This document shows positions 54,492 through 64,000 of a DNA stretch of 64,000 nucleotides, one piece after another. Origin of the DNA: JBEHWX01 sp048498995 (GTDB taxonomy: Bacteria; Bacteroidota; Ignavibacteria; OLB7). Every line of letters starts with the position of its first letter. The stretch's first letter is position 1. The notes below the pieces were generated by a model. The model saw nothing but the letters and a program-made list of their open reading frames with translations, did no database searches and had not been told where the DNA came from. Both the position numbers and the translations under genes were made by a program. The DNA is taken from contig JBEHWX010000016.1 of assembly GCA_048498995.1 (NCBI GenBank), positions 18,744 through 82,743 of the forward strand. The letters are read 5' to 3'.

Positions 54492-56456
54492 CTACCCGCC
54501 CACATGGATCGCCGGGCGGCGCTCCGGATCCTCCTCGGCCTGACGGAGCACCTCGCGCGCAACCGGCGCGGTGTCCCCCTCGCCGAAGACCACGTACTTG
54601 AAGACGTAGGTCAGCGGGTTCCCCTCGCTCCAGCCGAAGTAGGCGTGCGGGATCTTGCCGGTCTCGTCGCGCAGATGAAGCAGGAACGCGGCGATCGCGT
54701 TCGGCACCGCGGCGCTCTCGATCCTGAAGATCCTGTACCCGCCCACCTCGAAGCCGCGCACGGCGAGCACCTCGGCGAACTCCGAGGCGTCGGCCACATT
54801 CACCTCCAGGAAGTAGATCCTGTCGGCCGGCGGTATGTGGTTATCCTCCCGCTTCTCCTGCTCCTTGGCCGCGTACTCGGCGGCATCGCCACGGTCGCGA
54901 CGGTTGGCCACCATCCGGATCTGCCCGGTTCCCTCCCGCAGATCCTCGATGAACCCGCGAGCCGCGTCGTCCACCTCGATCCGCTCCACGCGGAGCTCGG
55001 TGGTGCGCATGATGCGCGAGATCATCGAGCTGAGGACGATCGCGCCGATGAAGAACGAGGCGATTTTGATACCCTCCGGGCGCTCCAGGATGTTGACGAT
55101 CGTGGTGTAGACGAACACGAGCGTGATGGCGCCGAAGCCGACCCAGCCACGTTTGGCGCGCCAGGCCGAGAGCGTCACGGCAACGGCCGCCGAGCTCATC
55201 AGCACCAGCACGCCGGTGGCGTAGGCGCCACCCTGCGCGTCGACATCCGCCTTGAAGATGATCGTCACCGCGAAGGCGATCGCCGTGAACACCAGCACGA
55301 GCGGACGCGTGGCCTTGGCCCAGTTCGGCGCCATGCCGTAGCGTGGCAGATAGCGCGGCACGATGTTCAGCAGACCGGCCATCGCCGAGGCGCCGGCGAA
55401 CCAGAGGATCAGGATCGTGCTCAGGTCGTAGACCGAGCCGAAGATGTCGCCGAAGAAATGATGCGCCAGATAGGAGAGAGCGCGGCCGTTGGCCTCACCA
55501 CCCACCTTGAACGCCTCCGGCGGAATCAGAAGCGTGGTGACGAAGCTGCTTGCCATCAGCATCACGCTCATGATCAGCGCCGCGGTCGCCAGCAGCCGGC
55601 GCGTGTTGGCCACGCGATGCACCGGACGCTCATACGTGTCGTCGGGCCCTCCCTTCACCAGCGGCATCACCGCCACGCCGGTCTCGAAGCCGGAGAGGCC
55701 GAGCGCCAGCTTCGGGAAGAGGAGCAGCGCGACGCCGATCATCGCCAGCGGGTTGCCGTGCGACCGGAACAGGCTCGCCGTCCAGTCCGGAATCACCACC
55801 GGATGGGCGATAACCTCGACGAGCGCCACCGAGACCACGACGACGTTCAGCAGCAGATACGCGGCCACCAGGATCACCGCCACGCCGATCGCCTCCTTGA
55901 ATCCCTTCAGGAAGATCGCGCCGAGCAGGCCCACCAGCACCAACGTCACCACGATCGGATGGTCGATCGATTCCGGCGTGAAGGGATTCTCGATGATATG
56001 CGCCGTGGCGTCGGCGGCCGACAGCGTGACCGTGATCACGAAGTCGGTGGCGACGAAGCCGAGCAGCACCAGCACGAAGAGCTTCCCCTTCCAGCGAGGC
56101 AGCAGATCCTCCAGCATCGCGATCGAGCCCTCGCCGTGGGGGCTGGCGGCGGCCACCTTCCGGTAGATCGGCAGCGCGCCGAAGAGGGTCAGCAGCACCA
56201 GGATCAGGGTGGCGATCGGCGAAAGCGCCCCGGCCGCCAGAAACGCGATGCCCGGCTGATATCCGAGCGTCGAAAAGTAGTCGACACCGGTGAGGCACAT
56301 CACCTTGTACCACGGATGCGTGTGATGCTCCGTGTTGGCATCGTATGGCCCCTCGGCCTCCTTCAGCCCACGAAGGAGCCAGCGGCGGAACGGGGTCGAG
56401 GAGACTGCATGTTGTTCGGAACTGTCGGACATTCTCGTTGATTCCATGTTGCACAT
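54492..56456 (-). CDS. APC-superfamily permease (amino acid or K+/KUP-like transporter)
   Basis: The protein has 654 residues (or 646 from an internal ATG at 56432). A hydrophilic N-terminus precedes about 12 membrane segments up to residue 455 or so. The first carries CLTGVDYFSTLGYQPGIAF, the APC-type unwound-helix pattern, followed by HGEGSIAMLEDLLPRWKG. FPKLALGLSGFETGVAVMP is the second substrate-site helix. The C-terminal 190 residues are cytoplasmic. The fold is that of amino acid/polyamine/KUP permeases; the substrate cannot be decided. Homologous 'amino acid permease' proteins with the same long tail are common in bacteria. A decayed 267-bp copy of the KVGGEANGRA-FAVTIIFK part lies at 29592-29858. 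Confidence 0.88.
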   Translation of the reverse strand: MCNMESTRMSDSSEQHAVSSTPFRRWLLRGLKEAEGPYDANTEHHTHPWYKVMCLTGVDYFSTLGYQPGIAFLAAGALSPIATLILVLLTLFGALPIYRKVAAASPHGEGSIAMLEDLLPRWKGKLFVLVLLGFVATDFVITVTLSAADATAHIIENPFTPESIDHPIVVTLVLVGLLGAIFLKGFKEAIGVAVILVAAYLLLNVVVVSVALVEVIAHPVVIPDWTASLFRSHGNPLAMIGVALLLFPKLALGLSGFETGVAVMPLVKGGPDDTYERPVHRVANTRRLLATAALIMSVMLMASSFVTTLLIPPEAFKVGGEANGRALSYLAHHFFGDIFGSVYDLSTILILWFAGASAMAGLLNIVPRYLPRYGMAPNWAKATRPLVLVFTAIAFAVTIIFKADVDAQGGAYATGVLVLMSSAAVAVTLSAWRAKRGWVGFGAITLVFVYTTIVNILERPEGIKIASFFIGAIVLSSMISRIMRTTELRVERIEVDDAARGFIEDLREGTGQIRMVANRRDRGDAAEYAAKEQEKREDNHIPPADRIYFLEVNVADASEFAEVLAVRGFEVGGYRIFRIESAAVPNAIAAFLLHLRDETGKIPHAYFGWSEGNPLTYVFKYVVFGEGDTAPVAREVLRQAEEDPERRPAIHVGG

Positions 56457-56506
56457 ACACCATCCCGAGTCGGAGCCCGAGCGGTGCTCTCAGATCACGA
56501 CGTGGC

Positions 56507-58312
56507 TTACTTGACCACCAGAAGCATCCGGCGCTCGCTCCATGCTCCCGAGGTGACCGTACAGAAATAGATCCCCGAAGGAACCGTGCCGGAGTCCCAA
56601 TCGACGGCATACTCACCCGGCGGAAGCAAATCGTCCACCAGCGTCGTCACCAGCCGTCCGGCGCGATCGCTCACGTCGACGCGGGTCGGGCCGTCGAGGC
56701 CGAGGGAGAACCGGATCGTGGTCGACGGGCCGAACGGGTTCGGCTGGATGCCGCGTATCGCGTACCGGGCCGCGCTCATCTCGATCAGTCTCAACCCCAG
56801 GCCGCAGATCGAATCGATTCTCACCGTCGCGGCACGAGTGAGCACCCGTGCGCATCTGCGTCCCGGCAGGGCGACCTCGATGCCGATACTCCCGGTGTCG
56901 CGGCCGGCGAGGAATCCCGCCAGCGCCACGTCGAAGAGCGCGCCGGCACCGGTCAGATACGCCCCCGGCGGCGCCGTGAAGCTCGCCAGCAGCGTTCCTC
57001 CCTCCCGCCTCGTCGTCACCGTCCATCCCTCCAGACGCCCCCCCGCGAGCGAGAGCCCGACCGGGATCACGACCGGTTCGTCGGCCCCGATAACGACCTC
57101 GATGCGATCGATCGCGTCCTGATCGAGCGGCTGGTCGAGGAGTACAGGCACGCCGACCGTGTCTCCGGGACGTATCGCGATGTCGTCGGCGAGATGCGCC
57201 GTGGCGGTTCGAAGATTCCGGTCCACCGTGACCGTGACGGTTCGCCGCGCGCTGCACCCGGCCGCGTTGCGCGCGGTGACGACATACTCGGTCGTCTCCG
57301 TCGGAAACGCGATCGGGTCCGGGCAGTCGCCACAGCTCAAGCCATTCGTCGGACTCCATTCATACAGATCACCACCGGAGGCGGAGAGCCTGATGCTGTC
57401 ACCCGGGCAGATCGTTCCCCCCGGCGTGACGTCGACTTCCGGATCCGAGGTCACGACGACCGTTACTGAATCGGTCGCCGTGCACGCGCTCGAGCTTCCG
57501 CTCGAAGCGGTGACCCAGTACGTCGTGGTGCGCCCCGGTGTTGCAACCGGATCGGCGCAATCGGCGCAGCTCAACCCCTCGGCGGGAGCCCAGGCATAGC
57601 GCGCGCCGCCGGTCGCATGCAATTGAACCGAGCCTCCGGGGCAGATCGTTCCCCCGTCGCCGGCATCGGCCACCGGCTTGTCCACCACGGTCACCACGAC
57701 CGTGTCGTAGGCCAGGCATCCATGCACATTTTCGGCGACCAGGACGTAGCTCGTGGTCGTCTGGGGGCTTGCCCAGACGTTGGCGCACTCCGGACATCCC
57801 AGGCCGGTCGTCGGCTCCCAGCGGAAGCTCACGGCGCCGAAGGAGGCCTCCAGATAGGCGCTGTCGCCGCGACAGATGGTTTTGTCGGCTCCGGCGTACG
57901 CCCACGGAAGCGCGTTGACGACGACCGTCACCGAATCGACGGCGACGCATCCGTCGGGAGCGGTCGACGTGAGGAGAAAGGTCGTGGTCTTGCTGGGATG
58001 CGCCATCGGGTCGGGACAGTCGGCGCAGGAGAGCTCATCGGACGGGCTCCAGCGCACCGAGCCGGGCCCCCCCACGGCGTGCAGCAGCAGGCTGTCGCCG
58101 AGGCAGATGCGATCGGTCGCGGCGACAGCCTCGACCGTGCAGGCGAACGTCGACGCGCCGACTGGTGTCGGGCCGTCCGGCGACGGACGCACCGGCAACG
58201 GACGCTCGGGCGTCTGCGCGAGGATGCGCGGCACCGCGGCCGGAACGAGGGCCACGGCGAGCAGGAGCGCCACCGATGCGAGCGTATGCCTCCAGAGCGA
58301 GTTCACCATCAT
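56507..58312 (-). CDS. T9SS-secreted protein with four PKD-like Cys repeats
   Basis: The protein has 601 residues with a signal peptide (LASVALLLAVALVPAAVP, cleavage near ILAQ). Residues of about 60-365 hold four PKD-like repeats of some 75-80 residues, each with an ICxGDS opening, a YEWSPTNGLSCGDCPDPIAF-type core (a CxxC pair) and a TTxYxVTA strand. A cohesin-like part (about 370-510: GDTVGVPVLLDQPL, GAGALFDVALAGFLAG) follows. The C-terminus is a T9SS sorting domain (GIQPNPFGPSTTIRFSL, VDVSDRAGRLVTTLVD, VPSGIYFCTVTSG). The paired cysteines probably form disulfides outside the cell. It lies 50 bases from the permease start on the same strand and may be co-transcribed with it. Confidence 0.9.
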   Translation of the reverse strand: MMVNSLWRHTLASVALLLAVALVPAAVPRILAQTPERPLPVRPSPDGPTPVGASTFACTVEAVAATDRICLGDSLLLHAVGGPGSVRWSPSDELSCADCPDPMAHPSKTTTFLLTSTAPDGCVAVDSVTVVVNALPWAYAGADKTICRGDSAYLEASFGAVSFRWEPTTGLGCPECANVWASPQTTTSYVLVAENVHGCLAYDTVVVTVVDKPVADAGDGGTICPGGSVQLHATGGARYAWAPAEGLSCADCADPVATPGRTTTYWVTASSGSSSACTATDSVTVVVTSDPEVDVTPGGTICPGDSIRLSASGGDLYEWSPTNGLSCGDCPDPIAFPTETTEYVVTARNAAGCSARRTVTVTVDRNLRTATAHLADDIAIRPGDTVGVPVLLDQPLDQDAIDRIEVVIGADEPVVIPVGLSLAGGRLEGWTVTTRREGGTLLASFTAPPGAYLTGAGALFDVALAGFLAGRDTGSIGIEVALPGRRCARVLTRAATVRIDSICGLGLRLIEMSAARYAIRGIQPNPFGPSTTIRFSLGLDGPTRVDVSDRAGRLVTTLVDDLLPPGEYAVDWDSGTVPSGIYFCTVTSGAWSERRMLLVVK

Positions 58313-58506
58313 TGCATTCTACGCAAAAACGGGCGTTCGACGTGCCCCTCCGGACCGCTGAGCCACACCGGTCGTGTCCGGTGACGCATCTCGTGGGTAT
58401 GTTCACCCGGCTCGATCATGAAGCCGCCTGCCTCCAAGCTCCGCGCCAGAATGCGCGCGAACCGCCATCGAAGATATCGAGGTGGGGCTCGAAGCGCGAT
58501 TTCGGC

Positions 58507-58514
58507 TACCTTTG
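58507..58514 (+). promoter_or_regulatory. Candidate -7 box of the AI-2E-type transporter gene
   Basis: TACCTTTG matches TAnnTTTG exactly, 31 bases before the ATG at 58546. This gene has a leader with GGAGG at 58536, unlike the leaderless candidates elsewhere in the window. Confidence 0.45.
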
Positions 58515-58545
58515 GATTCATTCTTGCATCGGCCCGGAGGTGAGT

Positions 58546-59658
58546 ATGAACGAAGCCGACAACCGACAGTCACTCCAGCGCATCAATACCGGCATCATCG
58601 TCGCCGTGGCGGTGGTGGTAACGCTCCTCCTCGTCTGGCTGACAATGCGGGTGATGCTGGTGCTCTTCGCGGGGATTCTCTTCGCGATCTTCCTCGGCGC
58701 GATCGTCGACTGGATCCGCCGGCTCACCGGCCTGCGCCGCGGATGGTCGCTGGCGATCGTGCTGATCGCGCTCGGAGGGGTGGCGACCGGTCTGATCCTG
58801 CTGCTGGCGCCGAGCGTGAGCGAGCAGGTGCGGGAGCTGGCGCACAGCCTTCCCGGATCGCTCGACGAGCTGCGCGCCACGCTCAAGCGGCTCGGCGTGG
58901 CCGACTGGATCGTGGCGCAGATCCCCGGCTCGATGCAGTCGCTGGCCAAGGGCTCCGGCATCTTCGAACGGATCACCGGCGTCTTCTCCTCCACGCTCGG
59001 AGCGATCGCCGACACCGCGCTCATCCTCTTCATCGGCATCTACGGCGCGGCGCAGCCGGAGCTCTACGCGAACGGGCTCGTCAGGCTCTTTCCGATCCGG
59101 CATCGTCCGCGCGCGCGTCAGGTGCTCACCAGCACCACCGAGGCGCTCCGGTCCTGGCTGATAGCCCGCGCCGCGTCGATGATCCTGGTCGGCGTGGTGA
59201 CCGCGCTCGGACTCTGGCTGCTCGGGGTTCCGCTGGCGCTGACGTTCGGGCTGCTTGCCGCGCTGCTCGACTTCATCCCGAACATCGGCCCGATCATCGC
59301 CGCCATCCCGGCCATTCTTCTGGCGCTGACGCACGATCCCTCGCAGGCGCTCTACGTCACCATTCTCTATCTCGGCATCCAGAGCCTGGAAGGATATATC
59401 ATCACGCCGATCATTCAGCAGCGGGCGGTATCGCTGCCGCCGGTGCTGACGCTGCTGATCCAGGTGCTGCTCGGCGTTCTGGCCGGCGGCCTCGGCATCG
59501 CCCTGGCCACGCCGCTGCTTGCGGTGATCATGGTGGTCACGCGGATGGTCTACATCCAGGACGTGCTCGGCGATCATGCCGACGAAGACGCGGAGAAGCC
59601 GACACCGGCGAAGGACACTCCGCCCTCGGACGCGAAGGATGCGCCCGACCCCGCCTGA
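58546..59658 (+). CDS. AI-2E/PerM-family membrane transporter
   Basis: The protein has 370 residues from ATG 58546 with GGAGG five bases upstream. About eight membrane segments are in the family layout: two N-terminal (GIIVAVAVVVTLLLVWLTM and MLVLFAGILFAIFLGAIVDW), one after LRRGWSL, then a soluble segment, then the conserved C-terminal block (GLLAALLDFIPNIGPIIAAI, LYLGIQSLEGYIITPIIQQR, GVLAGGLGIALATPLLAVIM). The tail is acidic and Pro-rich. This UPF0118/AI-2E family includes YdgG/TqsA and Na+/H+ antiporter-like members; the substrate here is unknown. It appears to be a single-gene unit. Confidence 0.94.
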   Translation: MNEADNRQSLQRINTGIIVAVAVVVTLLLVWLTMRVMLVLFAGILFAIFLGAIVDWIRRLTGLRRGWSLAIVLIALGGVATGLILLLAPSVSEQVRELAHSLPGSLDELRATLKRLGVADWIVAQIPGSMQSLAKGSGIFERITGVFSSTLGAIADTALILFIGIYGAAQPELYANGLVRLFPIRHRPRARQVLTSTTEALRSWLIARAASMILVGVVTALGLWLLGVPLALTFGLLAALLDFIPNIGPIIAAIPAILLALTHDPSQALYVTILYLGIQSLEGYIITPIIQQRAVSLPPVLTLLIQVLLGVLAGGLGIALATPLLAVIMVVTRMVYIQDVLGDHADEDAEKPTPAKDTPPSDAKDAPDPA

Positions 59659-59822
59659 GCCGGATCGGGCTCGATGCTCGGCATCATCGCGCGGCCCGCA
59701 ACGCGTGGAGATCCCGACGTGACGCCGCGCATATGACACGTGCCCTTGCGGACCCACGGAACGCCACGACACCACGTGCGTGGGATCGGAGGTCGAGCGC
59801 GTGTCGAATCGGCCCGAAAACG

Positions 59823-59830
59823 TAATTTTG
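59823..59830 (+). promoter_or_regulatory. Candidate -7 box upstream of asnS
   Basis: TAATTTTG matches TAnnTTTG exactly. It would give a leader of about 160 nt that includes the tandem repeat at 59920. No clear -33 element is seen. Confidence 0.4.
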
Positions 59831-59919
59831 CCGCTCGTCATCCCGAAGGGAGGGTCAGCCGGCGGGCCGCGCCGAAGTCGCGACAGGCTTCGGAGGCACG
59901 CGCGAGCCGCTGACGGGCC

Positions 59920-59951
59920 CGTTTCGGTGTCCCACCGTTTCGGTGTCCCAC
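59920..59951. repeat. 16-bp tandem duplication in the asnS leader
   Basis: CGTTTCGGTGTCCCAC is present twice, exactly and head to tail, 44 bases before the asnS start. Confidence 0.9.
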
Positions 59952-59994
59952 GATCGGTATCCGACAATCAGAACCCGACATTAGGAATTACTTC

Positions 59995-61389
<1,395 letters not shown>

Positions 61390-61430
61390 GAGATTCCGCG
61401 GCCGAGACGGTCGCCGATGCATGACATGAG

Positions 61431-61464
61431 AAAGGGAGGTGTCCGGTCCGGACACCTCCCTTTT
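61431..61464. terminator. Rho-independent terminator, bidirectional
   Basis: AAAGGGAGGTGTCCGG and its reverse complement form a perfect long stem ending in TTTT on the plus strand and TTTC on the minus strand. It sits between convergent asnS (plus) and the Cys-rich gene (minus) and probably serves both. Confidence 0.93.
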
Positions 61465-61487
61465 CAGTTGCTGGATCGCTCTGTCGC

Positions 61488-61730
61488 TTACTTGGAGCAG
61501 CAGGACGGACCGGAGGCGCAGCAGCTGCCGCAGCCCGCGCAATTGGCGCAGCTGCCCGCGCAGTCGGCGCCGCAGGTGCAAGCGGACTTGTCGCCGTTGC
61601 AGGCACAGGCGCACGCAGCGGCCTTGGCCGCCTTCGGGGCGCTGGCGCCGTCGAGCGTGCCGGCGCCGAACGCGATGGCGACCGTGGCGAATCCGATCAC
61701 GAGAGTTCCGATAAGCTTACGCATGAGCAT
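61488..61730 (-). CDS. Small exported Cys-rich protein, possible metal binder
   Basis: The protein has 80 residues. A signal peptide (LIGTLVIGFATVAIAFGAG) leads to a 42-residue tail with 13 cysteines in CxC, CxxC and CC arrangements (ACACAC, CGSCC, PSCCSK). GAGGAGA precedes the ATG. The Cys density is like that of metallothionein-type metal binders, but I recognise no named family. A Fur-like palindrome lies 23 bases upstream of the start. The next minus-strand gene upstream is another exported CC-motif protein, so the two may share a metal- or redox-related role. Metal binding is inferred. Confidence 0.8.
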   Translation of the reverse strand: MLMRKLIGTLVIGFATVAIAFGAGTLDGASAPKAAKAAACACACNGDKSACTCGADCAGSCANCAGCGSCCASGPSCCSK

Positions 61731-61752
61731 GTTCTCCTCGAGAGGTTGTCTG

Positions 61753-61765
61753 ATTGATAATCAAT
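61753..61765 (-). promoter_or_regulatory. Fur-like palindrome upstream of the Cys-rich gene
   Basis: ATTGATAATCAAT is a perfect 13-bp palindrome with an odd centre. Its TGATAATCA core is shared with the Fur consensus. Position 23-35 bases before the ATG suits an operator overlapping the promoter. This is an inference from one site. Confidence 0.4.
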
Positions 61766-61862
61766 GATGTTTCGATGCTGAAAGCGACGTCCGACGGATG
61801 CCACGACGCGGCATCCGCGATCCCGCCGGCTCACATGAGCGCCGGACGGCCGGTTGTCGGGT

Positions 61863-62210
61863 TCAGATCGACCTCGGAGGAGGAACGGAGGGAGTGGTAT
61901 AGAAGCAGACCGGGCGCTCCTGCCCGGCCGACATCAGCGGAGCATGGGTGAAGGCCGGCTCGATCACCGGCGAGCTCGAAAGAAACGGAATCACCGCGCA
62001 GCAGCAGCTTCGGGAAAGCTCATCGTCGGCGCAGCAGCTTTTCTTCTTCGCGTCGTGCGGCTTCTTCACCGCGCAGCAGGAAGCCTTCGCATCCTTCATC
62101 TCGTAGCGGTAGGGGCACGCGTTCGTCTGCGACGAATACGCGGCCATGACCATCGCGACGATCAGGAGCACGCGGGCGGCGGCGTTGATGTATGTGATGA
62201 AGTGACGCAC
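61863..62210 (-). CDS. Small exported protein with CC motifs
   Basis: The protein has 115 residues starting at GTG 62210. A hydrophobic segment (VLLIVAMVMAAYSSQ) is probably a signal peptide or an anchor. It is followed by three cysteine clusters, SCCAVKK, KSCCADD and RSCCCAV, interleaved with lysines, then a Pro-rich tail with one more Cys. I do not recognise the family. The clusters suggest a metal or redox role, in line with the Cys-rich neighbour. No ribosome-binding site is visible, and a promoter box ends six bases before the start codon, so the mRNA may be leaderless. Confidence 0.7.
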   Translation of the reverse strand: MRHFITYINAAARVLLIVAMVMAAYSSQTNACPYRYEMKDAKASCCAVKKPHDAKKKSCCADDELSRSCCCAVIPFLSSSPVIEPAFTHAPLMSAGQERPVCFYTTPSVPPPRSI

Positions 62211-62216
62211 GGTGCG

Positions 62217-62247
62217 CTAATCTACGCGTCGGAGTGCAAATGACAAA
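62217..62247 (-). promoter_or_regulatory. Bacteroidota-type promoter of the CC-motif gene
   Basis: On the minus strand TTTG, a 19-base spacer and TAGATTAG match TTTG-N19-TAnnTTTG with one mismatch. The -7 box ends six bases before the GTG start, as at meaB. This is the best complete promoter of this type in the window. Confidence 0.6.
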
Positions 62248-62319
62248 CCAGATACCGGCTCCCCCCTCCCTATTCTTTCCGCCTCCGCGAGACGAGGATG
62301 GAGGAGCTCCGGGGCCGCG

Positions 62320-63027
62320 TCAGAACTTCCAGGCGGCCGATAGGCTCGGGAGAAGCGGCAGAGCCGACACCGTACGATCGTACCGGTTGACCTGCACGAT
62401 CGCCGCCAGCTCGAGGCCGGCGCTGAAGTTGGCAACGAGGTCCACGTTCGCGCCGAGGTTGCCGGTGAAGGCATAGCCCCAGCGGTCGCCGGAGGCCGCG
62501 GATTCGTCGCCGATGTAATCGCCGATGCCGGCTCCGATGGCGACGTACGGCTTCAGGATCCAGAGATCGGGAACCCACGCCACCCCGCCGACGAATGCCG
62601 CGCGCGCATCGATCGACCGCCCCTCGAACATCGCCACCAGGCGGGGCATCACCGCGTAGCGTACCGGGGCAGTGCTGTCGTTGAGCATGTAGAGCCCCTC
62701 GATCGAGACGCCGTTGACCTGCGGCGAGGAGACGTCGATGCGCCCCCAGGTACGTGCCTGCATGGTGAGTCGGTCGGTGAAGGCGAACCGGGCCAGCGCC
62801 TCTCCGCCGGTGGCCACCGACGCCCCGAGCGCCTCCGGCCGCGTTTCCGGGAGCACGTTCACGCTGGCGGAGATCCCCCCCTCGAATTCCTCGAGCGGAC
62901 GCGGCGGCGGCGTGACATAGGGACTGTACACCGTGGAGCAGCCGGGCAGGGTTGCCAGAAAAAGCGTGAAGGTCGCGGCAACCGCTCCCGCGCGGGCAAG
63001 GCGACGTGAGATGCTCGTGAGAACCAT
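62320..63027 (-). CDS. Outer-membrane lipoprotein with beta-barrel-like body
   Basis: The protein has 235 residues. The signal peptide ends in a lipobox, FLATLPGC-S, so the mature protein should be lipid-anchored at Cys30 or nearby. The rest alternates polar and hydrophobic residues in beta-strand fashion (LARFAFTDRLTMQARTW, IEGLYMLNDSTAPVRYA, PYVAIGAGIGDYIGDE, GYAFTGNLGANVDLV) and ends in SLSAAWKF, a C-terminal aromatic typical of outer-membrane barrels. The layout resembles small outer-membrane 'porin family'-type proteins of Bacteroidota. Function is unknown. GGAG lies ten bases before the ATG. Confidence 0.82.
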   Translation of the reverse strand: MVLTSISRRLARAGAVAATFTLFLATLPGCSTVYSPYVTPPPRPLEEFEGGISASVNVLPETRPEALGASVATGGEALARFAFTDRLTMQARTWGRIDVSSPQVNGVSIEGLYMLNDSTAPVRYAVMPRLVAMFEGRSIDARAAFVGGVAWVPDLWILKPYVAIGAGIGDYIGDESAASGDRWGYAFTGNLGANVDLVANFSAGLELAAIVQVNRYDRTVSALPLLPSLSAAWKF

Positions 63028-63216
63028 GGCGCGTTGTCTCCGGGAAATTCGGAATCGAATGCTGTCGGACGTCGGGAGAACGGCGGAATGCGGCGTCGGG
63101 ATCGCCCGGTGCCGCGAAGCGCCGCGAATCTAGAATGTTCTCGCGCGTCGGACAATGCCCCGGCCCGTCGCGACGCATCATTCCCGAACATTCTCCTCCA
63201 AATGGGCCACTTCCAC

Positions 63217-63254
63217 GAAAACGACGCGGCCCGCCGATCGGGGCGGGCCGCGTT
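63217..63254 (-). terminator. Terminator of the marR-type gene
   Basis: Reading the minus strand, GCGGCCCGCC pairs with GGCGGGCCGC around a 6-base loop and is followed by GTCGTTTTCG. It lies about 75 bases after the regulator's stop codon. Confidence 0.75.
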
Positions 63255-63327
63255 CAATCATTCGGATATGTCGGACGGAGCTCGCGCCGCCGCGTGGAGT
63301 CACGCCGGGCGGCGACGGTCGCGAAGC

Positions 63328-63795
63328 TTACTCCTCGTCCCCCATCAGGGTCTCGCAGAGACGGCAGAGCTCGACCCAGTCCTCATCCTTGAGCTTGCTG
63401 TGGATCGCGTCGTCGACTTCGCGGATGTAGGGATCGATCTGCTCGAGGACATCGAGTCCCTTCTTGGTGATGCGGGAGATCACCACGCGCCGATCCTCGG
63501 TGGAGCGGCTGCGCTCGACGAGGCCGAGCTTCTCAAGGCCGTCGATCCGGCGGGTAACGTCCGGGGAGCGCTCGATCATCCGACGTCCGATCTCGCCGCA
63601 GGCATGCCCTTCCGGATACGCGCCGCGGAGGATCCGCAGGATGTTGTACTGCTGCCCGGAAATGCCGAATTCGTCGCACTTCCGGTCGACGCGGGCGCGA
63701 AGATCGCTCGCGGCAACGAAGAGCGCGAGCATCGCCTCGTGCTGCGGGCTCTGAAACTTGTTCTGCTTGAGTCGCTGTTGTAACACCGTTCCCAT
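63328..63795 (-). CDS. MarR-family transcriptional regulator
   Basis: The protein has 155 residues, the usual MarR length, from ATG 63795; a GTG five codons earlier is possible. The winged-helix core is clear: LFVAASDLRARVDRK for dimerisation, GISGQQYNILRILRG, CGEIGRRMIERSPDVTRRID as recognition helix region, LVERSRSTEDRRVVISRITK as wing, and a C-terminal dimerisation helix. MarR proteins are usually ligand-responsive repressors of nearby or own genes. A TTGCAA-N12-TTGCAA/palindrome operator candidate lies just upstream, suggesting autoregulation. One cysteine pair (KCDEFG, GHACGE) could be redox-responsive, which is speculative. The end of the window beyond 63840 shows no gene. Confidence 0.95.
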   Translation of the reverse strand: MGTVLQQRLKQNKFQSPQHEAMLALFVAASDLRARVDRKCDEFGISGQQYNILRILRGAYPEGHACGEIGRRMIERSPDVTRRIDGLEKLGLVERSRSTEDRRVVISRITKKGLDVLEQIDPYIREVDDAIHSKLKDEDWVELCRLCETLMGDEE

Positions 63796-63815
63796 AACCC
63801 CAATATACACGGAAA

Positions 63816-63839
63816 TTGCAAATGCATTATGCGTTGCAA
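63816..63839 (-). promoter_or_regulatory. Candidate MarR operator
   Basis: Two TTGCAA half-sites 18 bases apart (63816-63821, 63834-63839) enclose a 15-bp imperfect palindrome (AATGCATTATGCGTT, centre at 63828). It lies 21-44 bases before the regulator's ATG, over the likely promoter. Confidence 0.45.
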
Positions 63840-64000
63840 CAGATATCCGGTCAATGGAATTCGTCGATCCGTTTCCGTTCGCGACCGATAACGACGACGA
63901 GGCGCCGGCGACGCGGCAATGGCGTCGCCGGGTTGCACTCGTACAACAACCTCAGCTTTCCTTTTGGCTTATCCGTAATAGCAGGGTACATAAAGATACC

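Larger units (their letters stand above)
59659..59994. other. Intergenic region upstream of asnS
   Basis: No gene is seen in these 336 bases. They contain the candidate promoter box at 59823 and the 16-bp tandem repeat at 59920-59951, both listed separately. Confidence 0.5.

Overview
The window is GC-rich DNA from a bacterium of the Bacteroidota/Chlorobiota side of the FCB group, most likely a Kapabacteria- or Ignavibacteria-like lineage. The placement rests on very large secreted proteins with type IX secretion (T9SS) C-terminal sorting domains, choice-of-anchor and YCF48-like repeats and IgGFc-binding-type N-termini, plus several TAnnTTTG-like promoter boxes. The exact lineage is an inference. 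I saw no rRNA, tRNA, CRISPR array or transposase.

Layout. 1-3739: a large secreted protein (minus strand) that runs off the left edge. 4170-6382: a two-gene operon of a MGM101-like (Rad52-related) strand-annealing protein and a Lys/Arg/Ala-rich histone H1-like protein. 6484-9779: 3.3 kb in which I see no convincing gene. 9780-15434 (minus): a complete stressosome operon, rsbR-rsbS-rsbT, then a kinase/PP2C phosphatase fusion and two hybrid histidine kinase/receiver proteins joined by overlapping start and stop codons. 15709-20357 (minus): signal peptide peptidase SppA, then a VOC/DUF1338-like protein, FAD-linked oxidase and MOSC protein. 20684-27885: a giant T9SS exoprotein translationally linked to an OmpA-type outer-membrane protein. 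28101-29276: a secreted YD-repeat-like protein.

29277-30706 is a gene-poor island holding decayed copies of two genes still intact in the window: 267 bp of the permease at 54492-56456 and 40 bp of meaB, the latter inverted. 30707-36435 carries meaB, an acyl-CoA ligase, recN and a SpoT-type HD hydrolase. 37387-49606 is a tandem array of three huge IgGFc-binding-like T9SS proteins, two of which share a 978-bp block about 97% identical. 49832-64000 carries prfC, a T9SS beta-propeller protein, the APC permease, a PKD-like T9SS protein, an AI-2E-type exporter, asnS, two small Cys-rich exported proteins, an outer-membrane lipoprotein and a MarR regulator.

The themes are cell-surface display (about 26 kb codes for T9SS-type cargo), stress sensing through a stressosome wired to two-component proteins instead of an obvious sigma factor, and DNA maintenance (the MGM101-like operon and RecN). 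The most unusual item is the bacterial MGM101 homologue paired with a histone-like basic protein. Next are the adenine-biased divergence of the duplicated permease fragment and the recurring TGCAATAACGG motif in the gene-poor islands.
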